From NCBI GenBank assembly GCA_964504625.1, contig CAZDEK010000017.1:1-13920 (forward strand): a stretch of 13,920 nucleotides of DNA, given 5' to 3'. The position numbers and the translations under genes are program-made. Positions 6,781 to 12,607 of this stretch are shown here, one piece after another. This DNA comes from CAZDEK01 sp964504625 (lineage in GTDB: Bacteria; Patescibacteriota; Saccharimonadia; CAILAD01; GCA-016700035). The notes under the pieces are model-generated. The model was not told the origin of the DNA. It was given only the letters and a program-made list of their open reading frames with translations, and made no database searches. Numbering within the stretch: the stretch's first letter is position 1; each line of letters begins with the position of its first letter.

Positions 6781-7599
6781 ATGAAGCTTCGCACCTCATT
6801 TCGGCGTACACTGAATAGCCGTGTGCAGCCTCGTACAGCCATCATGGTTGGCTTTACGGTTACCCAAGTTGCAACCTTCGCTACCACCATCTACCTACAC
6901 CGGACCTTGGCGCATAATGCCCTCAAGCCCACCCGGCGTCTGCGCTGGACCTGCGAGCTGATCATTCGCTGCCTGACCGGTATCGAGCCAAACCAGTGGG
7001 CGGCGATCCATCAACAGCACCATGCCCACACCGATGAAGTTGGTGACCCTCATAGCCCCCTGCTGACTTCGCTAGCGGATGTACAGCTGCACAACGTACG
7101 TATGTACCAGGCTGCGGCAGCAACTGAAGACGTGCTTCGCCGACAAGCGGCACTAGACCGCACTCACCCACCTCTACTGCCAAGCCTGAGAGGTTGGCGT
7201 GGTCTGATCTTCGGGATCGGTGCTGCGGTGGTCATCTTCGGTCCCCTTCCGGGTGCAATCATCTCCTTCGTACACTGGCCGACCTACATCATGCTCAATG
7301 CCAGTATCAACTCACTGGGCCACGCTGAGATCCCTCCAGTGTGTATGAACAAAATGGGACGATTCTCGCACCTCATCTACTGGACCGGGCGACTGTTTGG
7401 CAATCGACGCCATGATACACCTGATACGAGCCTGAATATACCGATCTGGGCGCTGGTCACGGCCGGCGAAGGCCTGCACAACAATCACCATGCCGCACCG
7501 AAGTCACCCACATTTGCACTAGATGCTGGTGAGACCGACCCCGGCTGGTGGGCAATTCGCGCCCTGCAAGGGGCTGGCCTCCTCGAGGTCACGAGCTAG
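6781..7599 (+). CDS. Membrane fatty-acid (acyl-lipid/acyl-CoA) desaturase
   Basis: The 272-residue protein belongs to the membrane di-iron desaturase family (delta-9 type), which introduces a double bond into acyl chains using oxygen and reducing equivalents. The three histidine boxes are present: HRTLAH (40-45), HQQHH (77-81) and HNNHH (233-237), plus the NSLGH motif (177-181) that gives another iron ligand. Hydrophobic stretches at about 19-38 and 142-178 would be membrane segments. It is slightly short for the family, but nothing catalytic is missing. The start is supported by AGGAGG. It is divergent from the lipase-like gene and followed by a strong terminator. CPR bacteria generally lack fatty-acid synthesis, so it probably acts on lipids taken from another organism; the electron donor is not in the window. 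Confidence 0.93.
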   Translation: MKLRTSFRRTLNSRVQPRTAIMVGFTVTQVATFATTIYLHRTLAHNALKPTRRLRWTCELIIRCLTGIEPNQWAAIHQQHHAHTDEVGDPHSPLLTSLADVQLHNVRMYQAAAATEDVLRRQAALDRTHPPLLPSLRGWRGLIFGIGAAVVIFGPLPGAIISFVHWPTYIMLNASINSLGHAEIPPVCMNKMGRFSHLIYWTGRLFGNRRHDTPDTSLNIPIWALVTAGEGLHNNHHAAPKSPTFALDAGETDPGWWAIRALQGAGLLEVTS

Positions 7600-7612
7600 C
7601 TTCCCCTACCCT

Positions 7613-7648
7613 TGGTCCTGAGCCACGTTGCTCAGGGCCATTTTTTTT
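7613..7648 (+). terminator. Intrinsic terminator of the desaturase gene
   Basis: An 11-bp stem (7613-7623 with 7630-7640, one G-T wobble) and 6-base loop are followed by T8 (7641-7648). Confidence 0.93.
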
Positions 7649-7675
7649 GCCCACAGATCACGCTTATGGTACGAT
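7647..7675 (+). promoter_or_regulatory. Promoter of the CAP-domain gene, fused to the terminator T-tract
   Basis: TTGCCC (7647-7652) begins in the last two T of the desaturase terminator. After 17 bases comes an extended -10, TGG-TACGAT (7667-7675). Transcription would start near 7682, a leader of about 19 bases. Confidence 0.6.
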
Positions 7676-7700
7676 AGCGGCAAGTAACTAAGAGCAACTC

Positions 7701-8882
7701 ATGGCCACCAAAAAACCTCAAAAAAGATCAAATACCTCCAAGCCAAAAGTCGGCAATCTCAAATCGTTTAAACTCAAGCCCTGGCATGTCCTGAGCGCAA
7801 TTGCCTTATTTATCGTCGGTGGTTTTGTCATCGCTTACTCACGAGCAGCATCCGACACAGCCCAGAATCTCAACGTTGTACCCCTCATTCAGCTCGAAGA
7901 TGGCACAGGATCACTCATCGCCGAAAATCAAAACGGTGTGCCGACGTACGTCAATGGCCCACGCTCAGTTCAGCTGACGCGTGACGGTAGTCTCTACTGC
8001 TTTGCCGAAAATGCTGATAGTGGCGTAACTTCACGACTCAATTCTCAAGAAGTCAATCAATTGATTTCCAATCTCAAAGCTTCCGGCCTCGAACAGGTAC
8101 CCGTCAATTCGCAAAACCCTGTGGTTGACATGAAGTTCGTTTCATTCGTTGATCCATCTACCAATCAGGTAACTACCTACAACTTCGCCGGTTCAGCTGA
8201 TACGCCGGGCATGACGAAGGCGAAGAGCCACCTCGAAGCAGCTTGTCAGAAAAAAGCTAGTACAACTAAGCGAAAAGATGCTCCCAAGGTCTTGCGCAGT
8301 GTAGAGCGTCAACAAAGCCCGACTAGCTTCAACCCCGTAATTCGCCAGTTGGTCGGTGTCGCGCGAGCTGCTGAGGCTCAAAATTATGTCAATACATTCA
8401 ACTTCTCGCTGATTCAGTACGCACAATACCAACGCACCAGTCGAGGCCTACCGGCCTACAATGTCATGCCATGTTTAGCAAACTCCGCTGCTAATTGGTC
8501 TCTCACCATGGCAGATGCAGCAAACGCTCGATTCAATAAATACGGCTCATATTTAGACTGGAAAACCCTCATTTGGCACAGCAACTTTAGTGGCATAACC
8601 TCAGCCTGTGGCGGTGGATATACAGCATTAGGTGAAAATGTGGGTGTCGGACCAGCTTCTGCCAGTGGTGTGTCAGCTGAAGCGGCAGCTCAAAATATGA
8701 TAAATGCCTATATGAATAGCATCTGTCACCGGAATGCCATCATTTCCCCAATTTATACCTACAGTCCAGATTGCCCTCCTCCTAAGGATAAACCTCCGAT
8801 CGCATTCACCAGCTTCAATCTTGGTTCATCTCTGTCCAGCAATTCCCAGATAATCTTTAATACCATGCACTTCTGGAAATAG
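7701..8882 (+). CDS. Membrane-anchored CAP/SCP-domain extracellular protein
   Basis: The 393-residue protein has a basic cytoplasmic tail (1-25), one membrane helix (about 29-47) and then SRAA, a layout recurrent in Saccharibacteria surface proteins. Residues about 55-185 form an uncharacterised extracellular domain with Cys100 and Cys182. A linker (about 185-215) precedes a C-terminal CAP (CRISP/Antigen-5/PR-1) domain from about 230. It carries His293 (WHSNF), GENVG with Glu312, the YMNSICHRNAI motif with His343, and FTSFNLG (369-375). CAP domains occur in secreted proteins that bind lipids or modify surfaces; this one's role is not known. C258, C303, C342 and C358 could form disulfides outside the cell. 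SRAA may serve as an uncleaved anchor or a signal-peptidase site. The stop directly abuts the queA stop. Confidence 0.85.
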   Translation: MATKKPQKRSNTSKPKVGNLKSFKLKPWHVLSAIALFIVGGFVIAYSRAASDTAQNLNVVPLIQLEDGTGSLIAENQNGVPTYVNGPRSVQLTRDGSLYCFAENADSGVTSRLNSQEVNQLISNLKASGLEQVPVNSQNPVVDMKFVSFVDPSTNQVTTYNFAGSADTPGMTKAKSHLEAACQKKASTTKRKDAPKVLRSVERQQSPTSFNPVIRQLVGVARAAEAQNYVNTFNFSLIQYAQYQRTSRGLPAYNVMPCLANSAANWSLTMADAANARFNKYGSYLDWKTLIWHSNFSGITSACGGGYTALGENVGVGPASASGVSAEAAAQNMINAYMNSICHRNAIISPIYTYSPDCPPPKDKPPIAFTSFNLGSSLSSNSQIIFNTMHFWK

Positions 8883-9905
8883 CTAAACGATCAGCATCGA
8901 ATCGCCGTAGCTGAGAAAGCGATATTCGCCATCAAGCGCATGAGTATAGGCCAGTTTCAGAGTGTCTTTACCAGCAAATGCGGCAGCTAGTTGAATGACC
9001 GTTGAGTCAGGCGCATGAAAATTCGTCAGTAACATGTCAACTAGCTGAAAGTCATAGCCAGGGTAGATGAAAATGTCAGCCTCACCAGCTACAGACTCCT
9101 CTATGTCGCCGAGCAATTCATGCACGGCATATTCGAGAGCGCGGGTAACGGTGGTGCCAATAGCCACGACGCGACCCCCAGTCTCTTTTGCCCGACGAAT
9201 CGCCCGTACAGTATCTAACGGGATTTCAAAGTATTCTTCATGCATGGCGTGATCGGCTAGCTTATCGCTGCGTATCGGTAAAAATGTACCACGCCCGACA
9301 TGGAGCGTCAGATGCTCGATACGCACGCCCCGGTGTTTGATCTTTGAGAGCAAAGCTTCTGTCAGGTTGAGAGATGCCGTTGGAGCCGCGACCGAACCTG
9401 TGGAGGCCGCAAAAACTGTTTGATATCGCTCTCTATCCGCTTGTGTAGCCGCCCGGTGGATATAGGGTGGCAGCGGAGTGGCTCCGTATAGCTCAGCCAG
9501 CTCTTCAAATGGTCGATCACTTTGCACCAGTGCCTGACCGCCGTCGCGCACTTCGAGCACACGCACTAAATCTTGGCCTATATGTAAAGTGTTACCAGAT
9601 CTGAGCTTACCCCGGTAGACAATGACTGCCTGTCCATCGGGCAACACTTCACCATGACGTTCGGTTAGCATCAACTCGCGCGCGCGACCATCTGGCAGCT
9701 TGGCGATAAGCCGCGCTGGCAACACTTTAGTGTCATTCAAAACCAAAACATCTCCAGGTCGTAGATAGTCAAGCAAATCCCCATACTTACGATCGACCAG
9801 CTCACCCGTACGTCGATCGACGACTAAGAGGCGAGATTGCCCTCGCACAACCGGCGGCTCCTGAGCGATGCGCTCAGCGGGTAATGCGTAGAATGGTTGT
9901 GTCAT
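8883..9905 (-). CDS. queA: S-adenosylmethionine:tRNA ribosyltransferase-isomerase
   Basis: QueA transfers the ribosyl group of S-adenosylmethionine to preQ1 already in the wobble position of GUN-anticodon tRNAs, giving epoxyqueuosine. The 340-residue length is normal. Conserved blocks include LNDTKVLPARL (56-66), LPPYI (145-149), LTLHVGRGTF (199-208), HAMHEEYFEI (219-228), VVAIGTTVTRALE (246-258), DIFIYPGYDF (277-286) and TNFHAPDST (294-302). The block that usually reads AAPTAGLHF is AAPTASLNL here (173-181), an unusual change. The ATG at 9905 overlaps the trmD stop (TAATG), so translation is probably coupled; no other strong ribosome binding site is seen. It converges on the CAP-domain gene with no gap. 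Confidence 0.97.
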   Translation of the reverse strand: MTQPFYALPAERIAQEPPVVRGQSRLLVVDRRTGELVDRKYGDLLDYLRPGDVLVLNDTKVLPARLIAKLPDGRARELMLTERHGEVLPDGQAVIVYRGKLRSGNTLHIGQDLVRVLEVRDGGQALVQSDRPFEELAELYGATPLPPYIHRAATQADRERYQTVFAASTGSVAAPTASLNLTEALLSKIKHRGVRIEHLTLHVGRGTFLPIRSDKLADHAMHEEYFEIPLDTVRAIRRAKETGGRVVAIGTTVTRALEYAVHELLGDIEESVAGEADIFIYPGYDFQLVDMLLTNFHAPDSTVIQLAAAFAGKDTLKLAYTHALDGEYRFLSYGDSMLIV

Positions 9906-10579
9906 TAGAATTCAGTAAGTTCAGGTCGATTTTCGGCAGTCTTCTTTAGTGAGCTCTGGCGACGCCAATCTTTTATCACGGCGTGATTCCCACCCAATAA
10001 TTCTTCGGGCACCCTCATGCCACGAAACTCTTGCGGGCGGGTGTAATGCGCGTATTCTAAGAGCCCCTGCGAAAAACTTTCCTCTTCGCTCGACCGATCA
10101 TCACCAAGTACACCTGGCAGAAGGCGCACTACCGAATCTGCGACTGCCATAGCTGGAATCTCACCACCAGTTAGCACAAAATCCCCCATGGAAAGCTCTT
10201 CGTCGACAATGGAAAGAATGCGTTCGTCAAAACCTTCATAATGGCCGCAGAGAATAATTAAGCCTGACTCACGGGCAAGCCGTTTTGCATCAGTTTGAGC
10301 ATACCGCCTGCCACGCGGCGTCATCATGAGTACGCGAGCATCAGGATTAGACTCCCGACACTGCTCCACAGCGGCAAATACCGGCTCAGGCTTTAACAGC
10401 ATACCAGCACCACCGCCGTAGGGTACGTCATCTACCTGGCGACGCGGCCCGAGTCCAAATGCTCGCAAATCGTGCAGACGAAAGTCGACCGCATTGACCT
10501 CGCGGGCTTTATGCAGCATTGAATGATCTAGAATAGGCGTAAAGACTTCAGGAAACAAAGTAATTATGTCGATAATCAT
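9905..10579 (-). CDS. trmD: tRNA (guanine-N1-)-methyltransferase
   Basis: TrmD methylates G37 next to the anticodon of tRNAs reading CNN, preventing +1 frameshifting. It is a SPOUT-family homodimer with a trefoil knot. Seen here (numbered from ATG 10579, 224 residues): MIIDIITLFPE start, DDVPYGGGAGM (50-60), LCGHYEGFDERI (110-121), GDFVLTGGEIPAM (132-144), RLLPGVLGD (152-160), HYTRP (178-182), GNHAVIKDWR (197-206). An in-frame TTG extends the frame to 10600, but ATG 10579 matches the family N-terminus residue for residue, and the promoter predicts a start near 10603. The usual DSF motif (Asp proposed as catalytic base) reads ESF here (167-169). rimM, usually upstream, is absent; three opposite-strand genes separate it from khpA. 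Confidence 0.97.
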   Translation of the reverse strand: MIIDIITLFPEVFTPILDHSMLHKAREVNAVDFRLHDLRAFGLGPRRQVDDVPYGGGAGMLLKPEPVFAAVEQCRESNPDARVLMMTPRGRRYAQTDAKRLARESGLIILCGHYEGFDERILSIVDEELSMGDFVLTGGEIPAMAVADSVVRLLPGVLGDDRSSEEESFSQGLLEYAHYTRPQEFRGMRVPEELLGGNHAVIKDWRRQSSLKKTAENRPELTEF

Positions 10580-10593
10580 TAGCATCACTTTCA

Positions 10594-10622
10594 TTGACAA
10601 ATCTGTAAAATATTATCATAAT
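10594..10622 (+). promoter_or_regulatory. Strong sigma-70 promoter of the first zinc-finger gene
   Basis: Perfect TTGACA (10594-10599), 17 bases, CATAAT (10617-10622). The start would lie near 10629, giving an ~80-base leader before the ATG at 10710. It is the best -35/-10 pair in the window. Confidence 0.75.
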
Positions 10623-10638
10623 GCAGGCTTTTTGTCTA
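10610..10638 (-). promoter_or_regulatory. trmD-queA promoter
   Basis: On the minus strand TAGACA (10638-10633), 17 bases, then an extended -10 TGA-TAATAT (-10 at 10615-10610). The start near 10603 leaves a ~24-base leader before ATG 10579. It overlaps the plus-strand promoter at 10594-10622, so only one polymerase can occupy the site at a time. Confidence 0.65.
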
Positions 10639-10709
10639 TCTGTAAATATTGCCGAGCGCTGCCGAATGAGAGTAGACTTGAGTACGTTTTGCACCCGAAA
10701 GGAAGCGTC

Positions 10710-11042
10710 ATGGCCGATCACCCCAGCCAACGCCCACGCAGGCCTCGCAAGCTGCAGAGCCGGGAACACGAGCGGTATCAGAAAATGCTGCCCCACTTAA
10801 TGGCACTTGTGCGGCTCGAGTACTGCCTAACAGGGCAAAAGCAATGGCCGCTCAAATGTCAGCACTGCGGCGCAACGGCGGCGCTGCCGAACGTACGAGT
10901 CGATCAGTATCATACAAATGACTGTCCTTGGCATCACGCCTGGAGACTCTATCCGCCATTGTATCTGGCAGAATTCGACCGTTACTGGCTCGATCTCAGT
11001 GTAAATGAGCGACTACAAATCCGTGGTCTCCAGCCACGCTAA
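10710..11042 (+). CDS. Small CCHC zinc-finger protein, paralogue 1
   Basis: I do not recognise this as a named family. The 110-residue protein has a basic N-terminus (Arg/Lys-rich 8-24) and a helical segment. A likely zinc site follows: C50-x2-C53-x14-H68-x3-C72, then W74, W78, P82, F89, W93. The pattern and exact spacing after H68 are shared with the genes at 11127 and 11691, which proves common descent despite low overall identity. The ATG at 10710 is chosen because AAAGGAAG sits just upstream; an in-frame extension to 10566 would run through the promoter and lacks a ribosome binding site. The basic N-terminus would suit nucleic-acid binding, but that is inference. It heads a two-gene plus-strand unit divergent from trmD. 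Confidence 0.8.
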   Translation: MADHPSQRPRRPRKLQSREHERYQKMLPHLMALVRLEYCLTGQKQWPLKCQHCGATAALPNVRVDQYHTNDCPWHHAWRLYPPLYLAEFDRYWLDLSVNERLQIRGLQPR

Positions 11043-11047
11043 AACTC

Positions 11048-11076
11048 TTGTCGTGACGACAACCGAAGCGCATACT
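11048..11076 (+). promoter_or_regulatory. 15-bp palindrome and possible promoter before paralogue 2
   Basis: TTGTCGT-G-ACGACAA (11048-11062) is a perfect inverted repeat around one central base, six bases after the stop of paralogue 1. Its first six bases also serve as a plausible -35 (TTGTCG), 17 bases before CATACT (11071-11076). A protein bound to the palindrome would cover that -35. The loop is too small for a good RNA hairpin and no T-tract follows, so an operator is more likely than a terminator. Confidence 0.4.
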
Positions 11077-11126
11077 TGATCACTGGCACGCCGAAATCCA
11101 CCCTCATCATCGCTTGTGGAGGAGCT

Positions 11127-11519
11127 ATGTTTGAGCAATTTTCGTCGGAAATTCGCCATGCGTACCTTACTCATTTTCGTCAGTATCTTGATGAATTAAC
11201 GAGCCGAGAACTTGTTCGCCTACCTGCCGCTACACCGACGCCACACCACAGTGAAGCGACCTGGAAGTGCCGCAGCTGCGGGGTGCGCGTGAGCACACTC
11301 AACTCTCGTCATGCTATCGAGCCGGCGAGCATCTCCCACTCAAGTGAGTGTAGCTGGTTGAAGCGTTGGCTGGCAGTACCAGAAGATTATCGTCAGATGT
11401 ATCTCTGGGCTTGGTTCCAGCGTCATCCGCACTCCAAGCATCTACTCCGTGCGCGGATGCTGCCACTCAGAACACGTTTCGTCATCACTAATTTGACGAC
11501 TACGACTCCCACACCCTAA
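11127..11519 (+). CDS. Small CCHC zinc-finger protein, paralogue 2
   Basis: The 130-residue protein is unrecognised as a named family. Its zinc motif is W46-x-C48-x2-C51-x19-H71-x3-C75-x-W77-x3-W81-x3-P85-x6-Y92-x3-W96, followed by QRHPHSK (98-104). The last segment is nearly identical to that of paralogue 3 (GQRHPTAK), so these two are closest relatives. The N-terminal 35 residues are predicted helical and acidic/basic mixed; the C-terminus ends in a Thr/Pro-rich tail. ATG 11127 is set by GGAGGAG at 11118-11124; upstream in-frame residues from 11076 lack such a site. It lies 84 bases after paralogue 1 and is closed by a strong terminator, so the two may share a transcript or this gene may have its own operator-controlled promoter. 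Confidence 0.82.
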   Translation: MFEQFSSEIRHAYLTHFRQYLDELTSRELVRLPAATPTPHHSEATWKCRSCGVRVSTLNSRHAIEPASISHSSECSWLKRWLAVPEDYRQMYLWAWFQRHPHSKHLLRARMLPLRTRFVITNLTTTTPTP

Positions 11520-11525
11520 CCATAA

Positions 11526-11550
11526 GCCGGCCCCTTGGGGCCGGCCTTTT
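11526..11550 (+). terminator. Intrinsic terminator after paralogue 2
   Basis: GCCGGCCC/GGGCCGGC stem (11526-11533 with 11538-11545) with loop CTTG is followed by CTTTTCTTATT. Confidence 0.9.
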
Positions 11551-11573
11551 CTTATTATTATGGCTGCAAGCTT

Positions 11574-11646
11574 CCTCACTGAGGCCTATCTAGACCTCAT
11601 AGCAGAGACGCTTGCTCGCTCAATGATTGCACTAGCGGCGTATAAT
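11574..11646 (+). promoter_or_regulatory. Promoter of paralogue 3 with upstream inverted repeats
   Basis: TATAAT at 11641-11646 is a perfect -10 (start near 11653); no good -35 is seen. A near-perfect 20-bp palindrome with one mismatched pair lies at 11580-11599 (arms TGAGG/CCTCA). An overlapping CCTC-ACT-GAGG repeat at 11574-11584 makes a cluster of three CCTC/GAGG half-sites, about 40 bases upstream of the -10. That position would suit an activator or a looping repressor. Confidence 0.45.
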
Positions 11647-11690
11647 AGTAGTGGGCAAAAAAGTACCTTCTCGATCCCTTGGAGGCAGTC

Positions 11691-12032
11691 ATGTATGCCT
11701 ATGCCAATCTCAGCTATGATCAGCGTGGTGAGTTTCTGGCTCGCCGTGATGAGCTTGATCAGATTGTCCACGACGAACTGATCGTCCGTGCCCAGGGAGC
11801 CTTTCCAGGAGGCCGGCGTAGCTGGTGCTGCCAGGAGTGCAACGCCAGCACCGAGTATATCTCCAATCTTCCACTTCCCGGCCCAGCCGAGCTCGAACAC
11901 ACCGAAGAGTGTGCCTGGCTGCAGCGCTGGCTGATGATTCCGGACTATCTGCGCTGGACCTACGTCCATGCATGGGGTCAACGTCACCCAACTGCCAAGC
12001 AGTGGATTCGTCCACGAGCACCTCGCTGGTAA
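11691..12032 (+). CDS. Small CCHC zinc-finger protein, paralogue 3
   Basis: The 113-residue protein is of unknown function. It shows W45-x-C47-x2-C50-x19-H70-x3-C74-x-W76-x3-W80-x3-P84-x6-Y91-x3-W95, then GQRHPTAK (96-103) and a Pro/Arg/Trp-rich end. All spacings from H70 to W95 equal those of the other two paralogues, and C50-to-H70 equals paralogue 2. An extra cysteine (C46) precedes the first ligand. ATG 11691 is preferred over the in-frame TTG at 11679 because GGAGG (11681-11685) lies five bases before the ATG. It has its own promoter and terminator and converges on khpA. The conserved tryptophans around the zinc ligands suggest a compact domain with an aromatic surface for a protein or nucleic-acid partner (inference). 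Confidence 0.82.
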   Translation: MYAYANLSYDQRGEFLARRDELDQIVHDELIVRAQGAFPGGRRSWCCQECNASTEYISNLPLPGPAELEHTEECAWLQRWLMIPDYLRWTYVHAWGQRHPTAKQWIRPRAPRW

Positions 12033-12047
12033 CACAACACAACCAAC

Positions 12048-12085
12048 AAAACCGACCTCGATACAAAATATCTAGGCCGGTTTTT
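12048..12085. terminator. Bidirectional terminator between paralogue 3 and khpA
   Basis: AAAACCGACCT (12048-12058) pairs with AGGCCGGTTTT (12074-12084) with one internal mismatch, and inner ATA/TAT pairs extend the stem. T5 follows on the plus strand, and TTTT within the complementary arm serves the minus strand. Confidence 0.75.
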
Positions 12086-12104
12086 CCCAGGCTTTTTTCG
12101 TTAA

Positions 12105-12497
12105 TTAGATATCCATATTCAGATCATCAATGCCTTCACGAGCTTTAGCCTTGATGGCTTCGACATCTTCATCGGGCTGGGTATCTGGAGTGGGTTCAGG
12201 TGCATCTATAGCGTGAGCTGGCGCAGGAGATCCACCTTCGGCATCACCACCCTCGGCATCGACAATCTTCAAATTATACCGAGCGTCATCCTTAGCACCA
12301 AGTACGCGCAAGAGTGTACGAATCGCCTTGGCTGTCGCTCCACCCTTTCCAATAATCTTGCCCATGTCTTGCTGATTGACAGTCAGTTTCAATAAAACTC
12401 CCCGCTCGTCCACCGTGCGCTCAATGTGGACCTCATCGGGATGATCGACGAGATTGCGCACCACGTATTCGATGAATTGCTGATCATGTTCGGCCAT
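12105..12497 (-). CDS. khpA: KH-domain RNA-binding protein KhpA
   Basis: KhpA (YlqC family) is a small KH-domain RNA-binding protein, which in Firmicutes pairs with KhpB/Jag in RNA and cell-wall control. The type II KH core spans about 1-80, with the RNA-binding loop in GKIIGKGG (46-53). Typical family members end near residue 80; this one adds an acidic, Pro/Ala-rich tail (about 81-130, ending DDLNMDI). The ATG at 12497 has AGGAG about five bases upstream. It lies after rpsP, the usual order, but a terminator and a separate promoter lie between them, so it is probably transcribed alone here. Confidence 0.95.
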   Translation of the reverse strand: MAEHDQQFIEYVVRNLVDHPDEVHIERTVDERGVLLKLTVNQQDMGKIIGKGGATAKAIRTLLRVLGAKDDARYNLKIVDAEGGDAEGGSPAPAHAIDAPEPTPDTQPDEDVEAIKAKAREGIDDLNMDI

Positions 12498-12545
12498 ATC
12501 TGCTCCTTCTCGCGGGGTATTACTCAGAGATTCCGCTTACGCTGC

Positions 12546-12575
12546 ATTGTACAACCTCGCGCCCCGAAATACCAA
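12546..12575 (-). promoter_or_regulatory. khpA promoter, fused to the rpsP terminator
   Basis: On the minus strand TTGGTA (12575-12570), starting inside the terminator T-tract, is followed by 18 bases and TACAAT (12551-12546). The start would lie near 12539, about 42 bases before the ATG. Confidence 0.55.
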
Positions 12576-12599
12576 AAAACGCCCTGGCTTGGGCGTTTT
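12574..12599 (-). terminator. Intrinsic terminator of rpsP
   Basis: AAAACGCCC (12576-12584) pairs perfectly with GGGCGTTTT (12591-12599) around a 6-base loop, with a T6 run on the minus strand. It lies 8 bases past the rpsP stop. Confidence 0.9.
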
Positions 12600-12607
12600 C
12601 AGAAGGC

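Noticed and set aside
10580..10600. Longer TrmD N-terminus starting at TTG 10600
   Set aside because: The family N-terminus aligns with ATG 10579, and the extension would start almost at the predicted transcription start.
10566..10709. N-terminal extension of paralogue 1
   Set aside because: It would start upstream of the predicted transcription start, run through two promoters, and lacks a ribosome binding site. ATG 10710 has AAAGGAAG.
11586..12066. Minus-strand open frames (118-149 codons) opposite paralogue 3
   Set aside because: The plus-strand frame has GGAGG, a promoter and the shared CCHC motif; the antisense frames have none of these.
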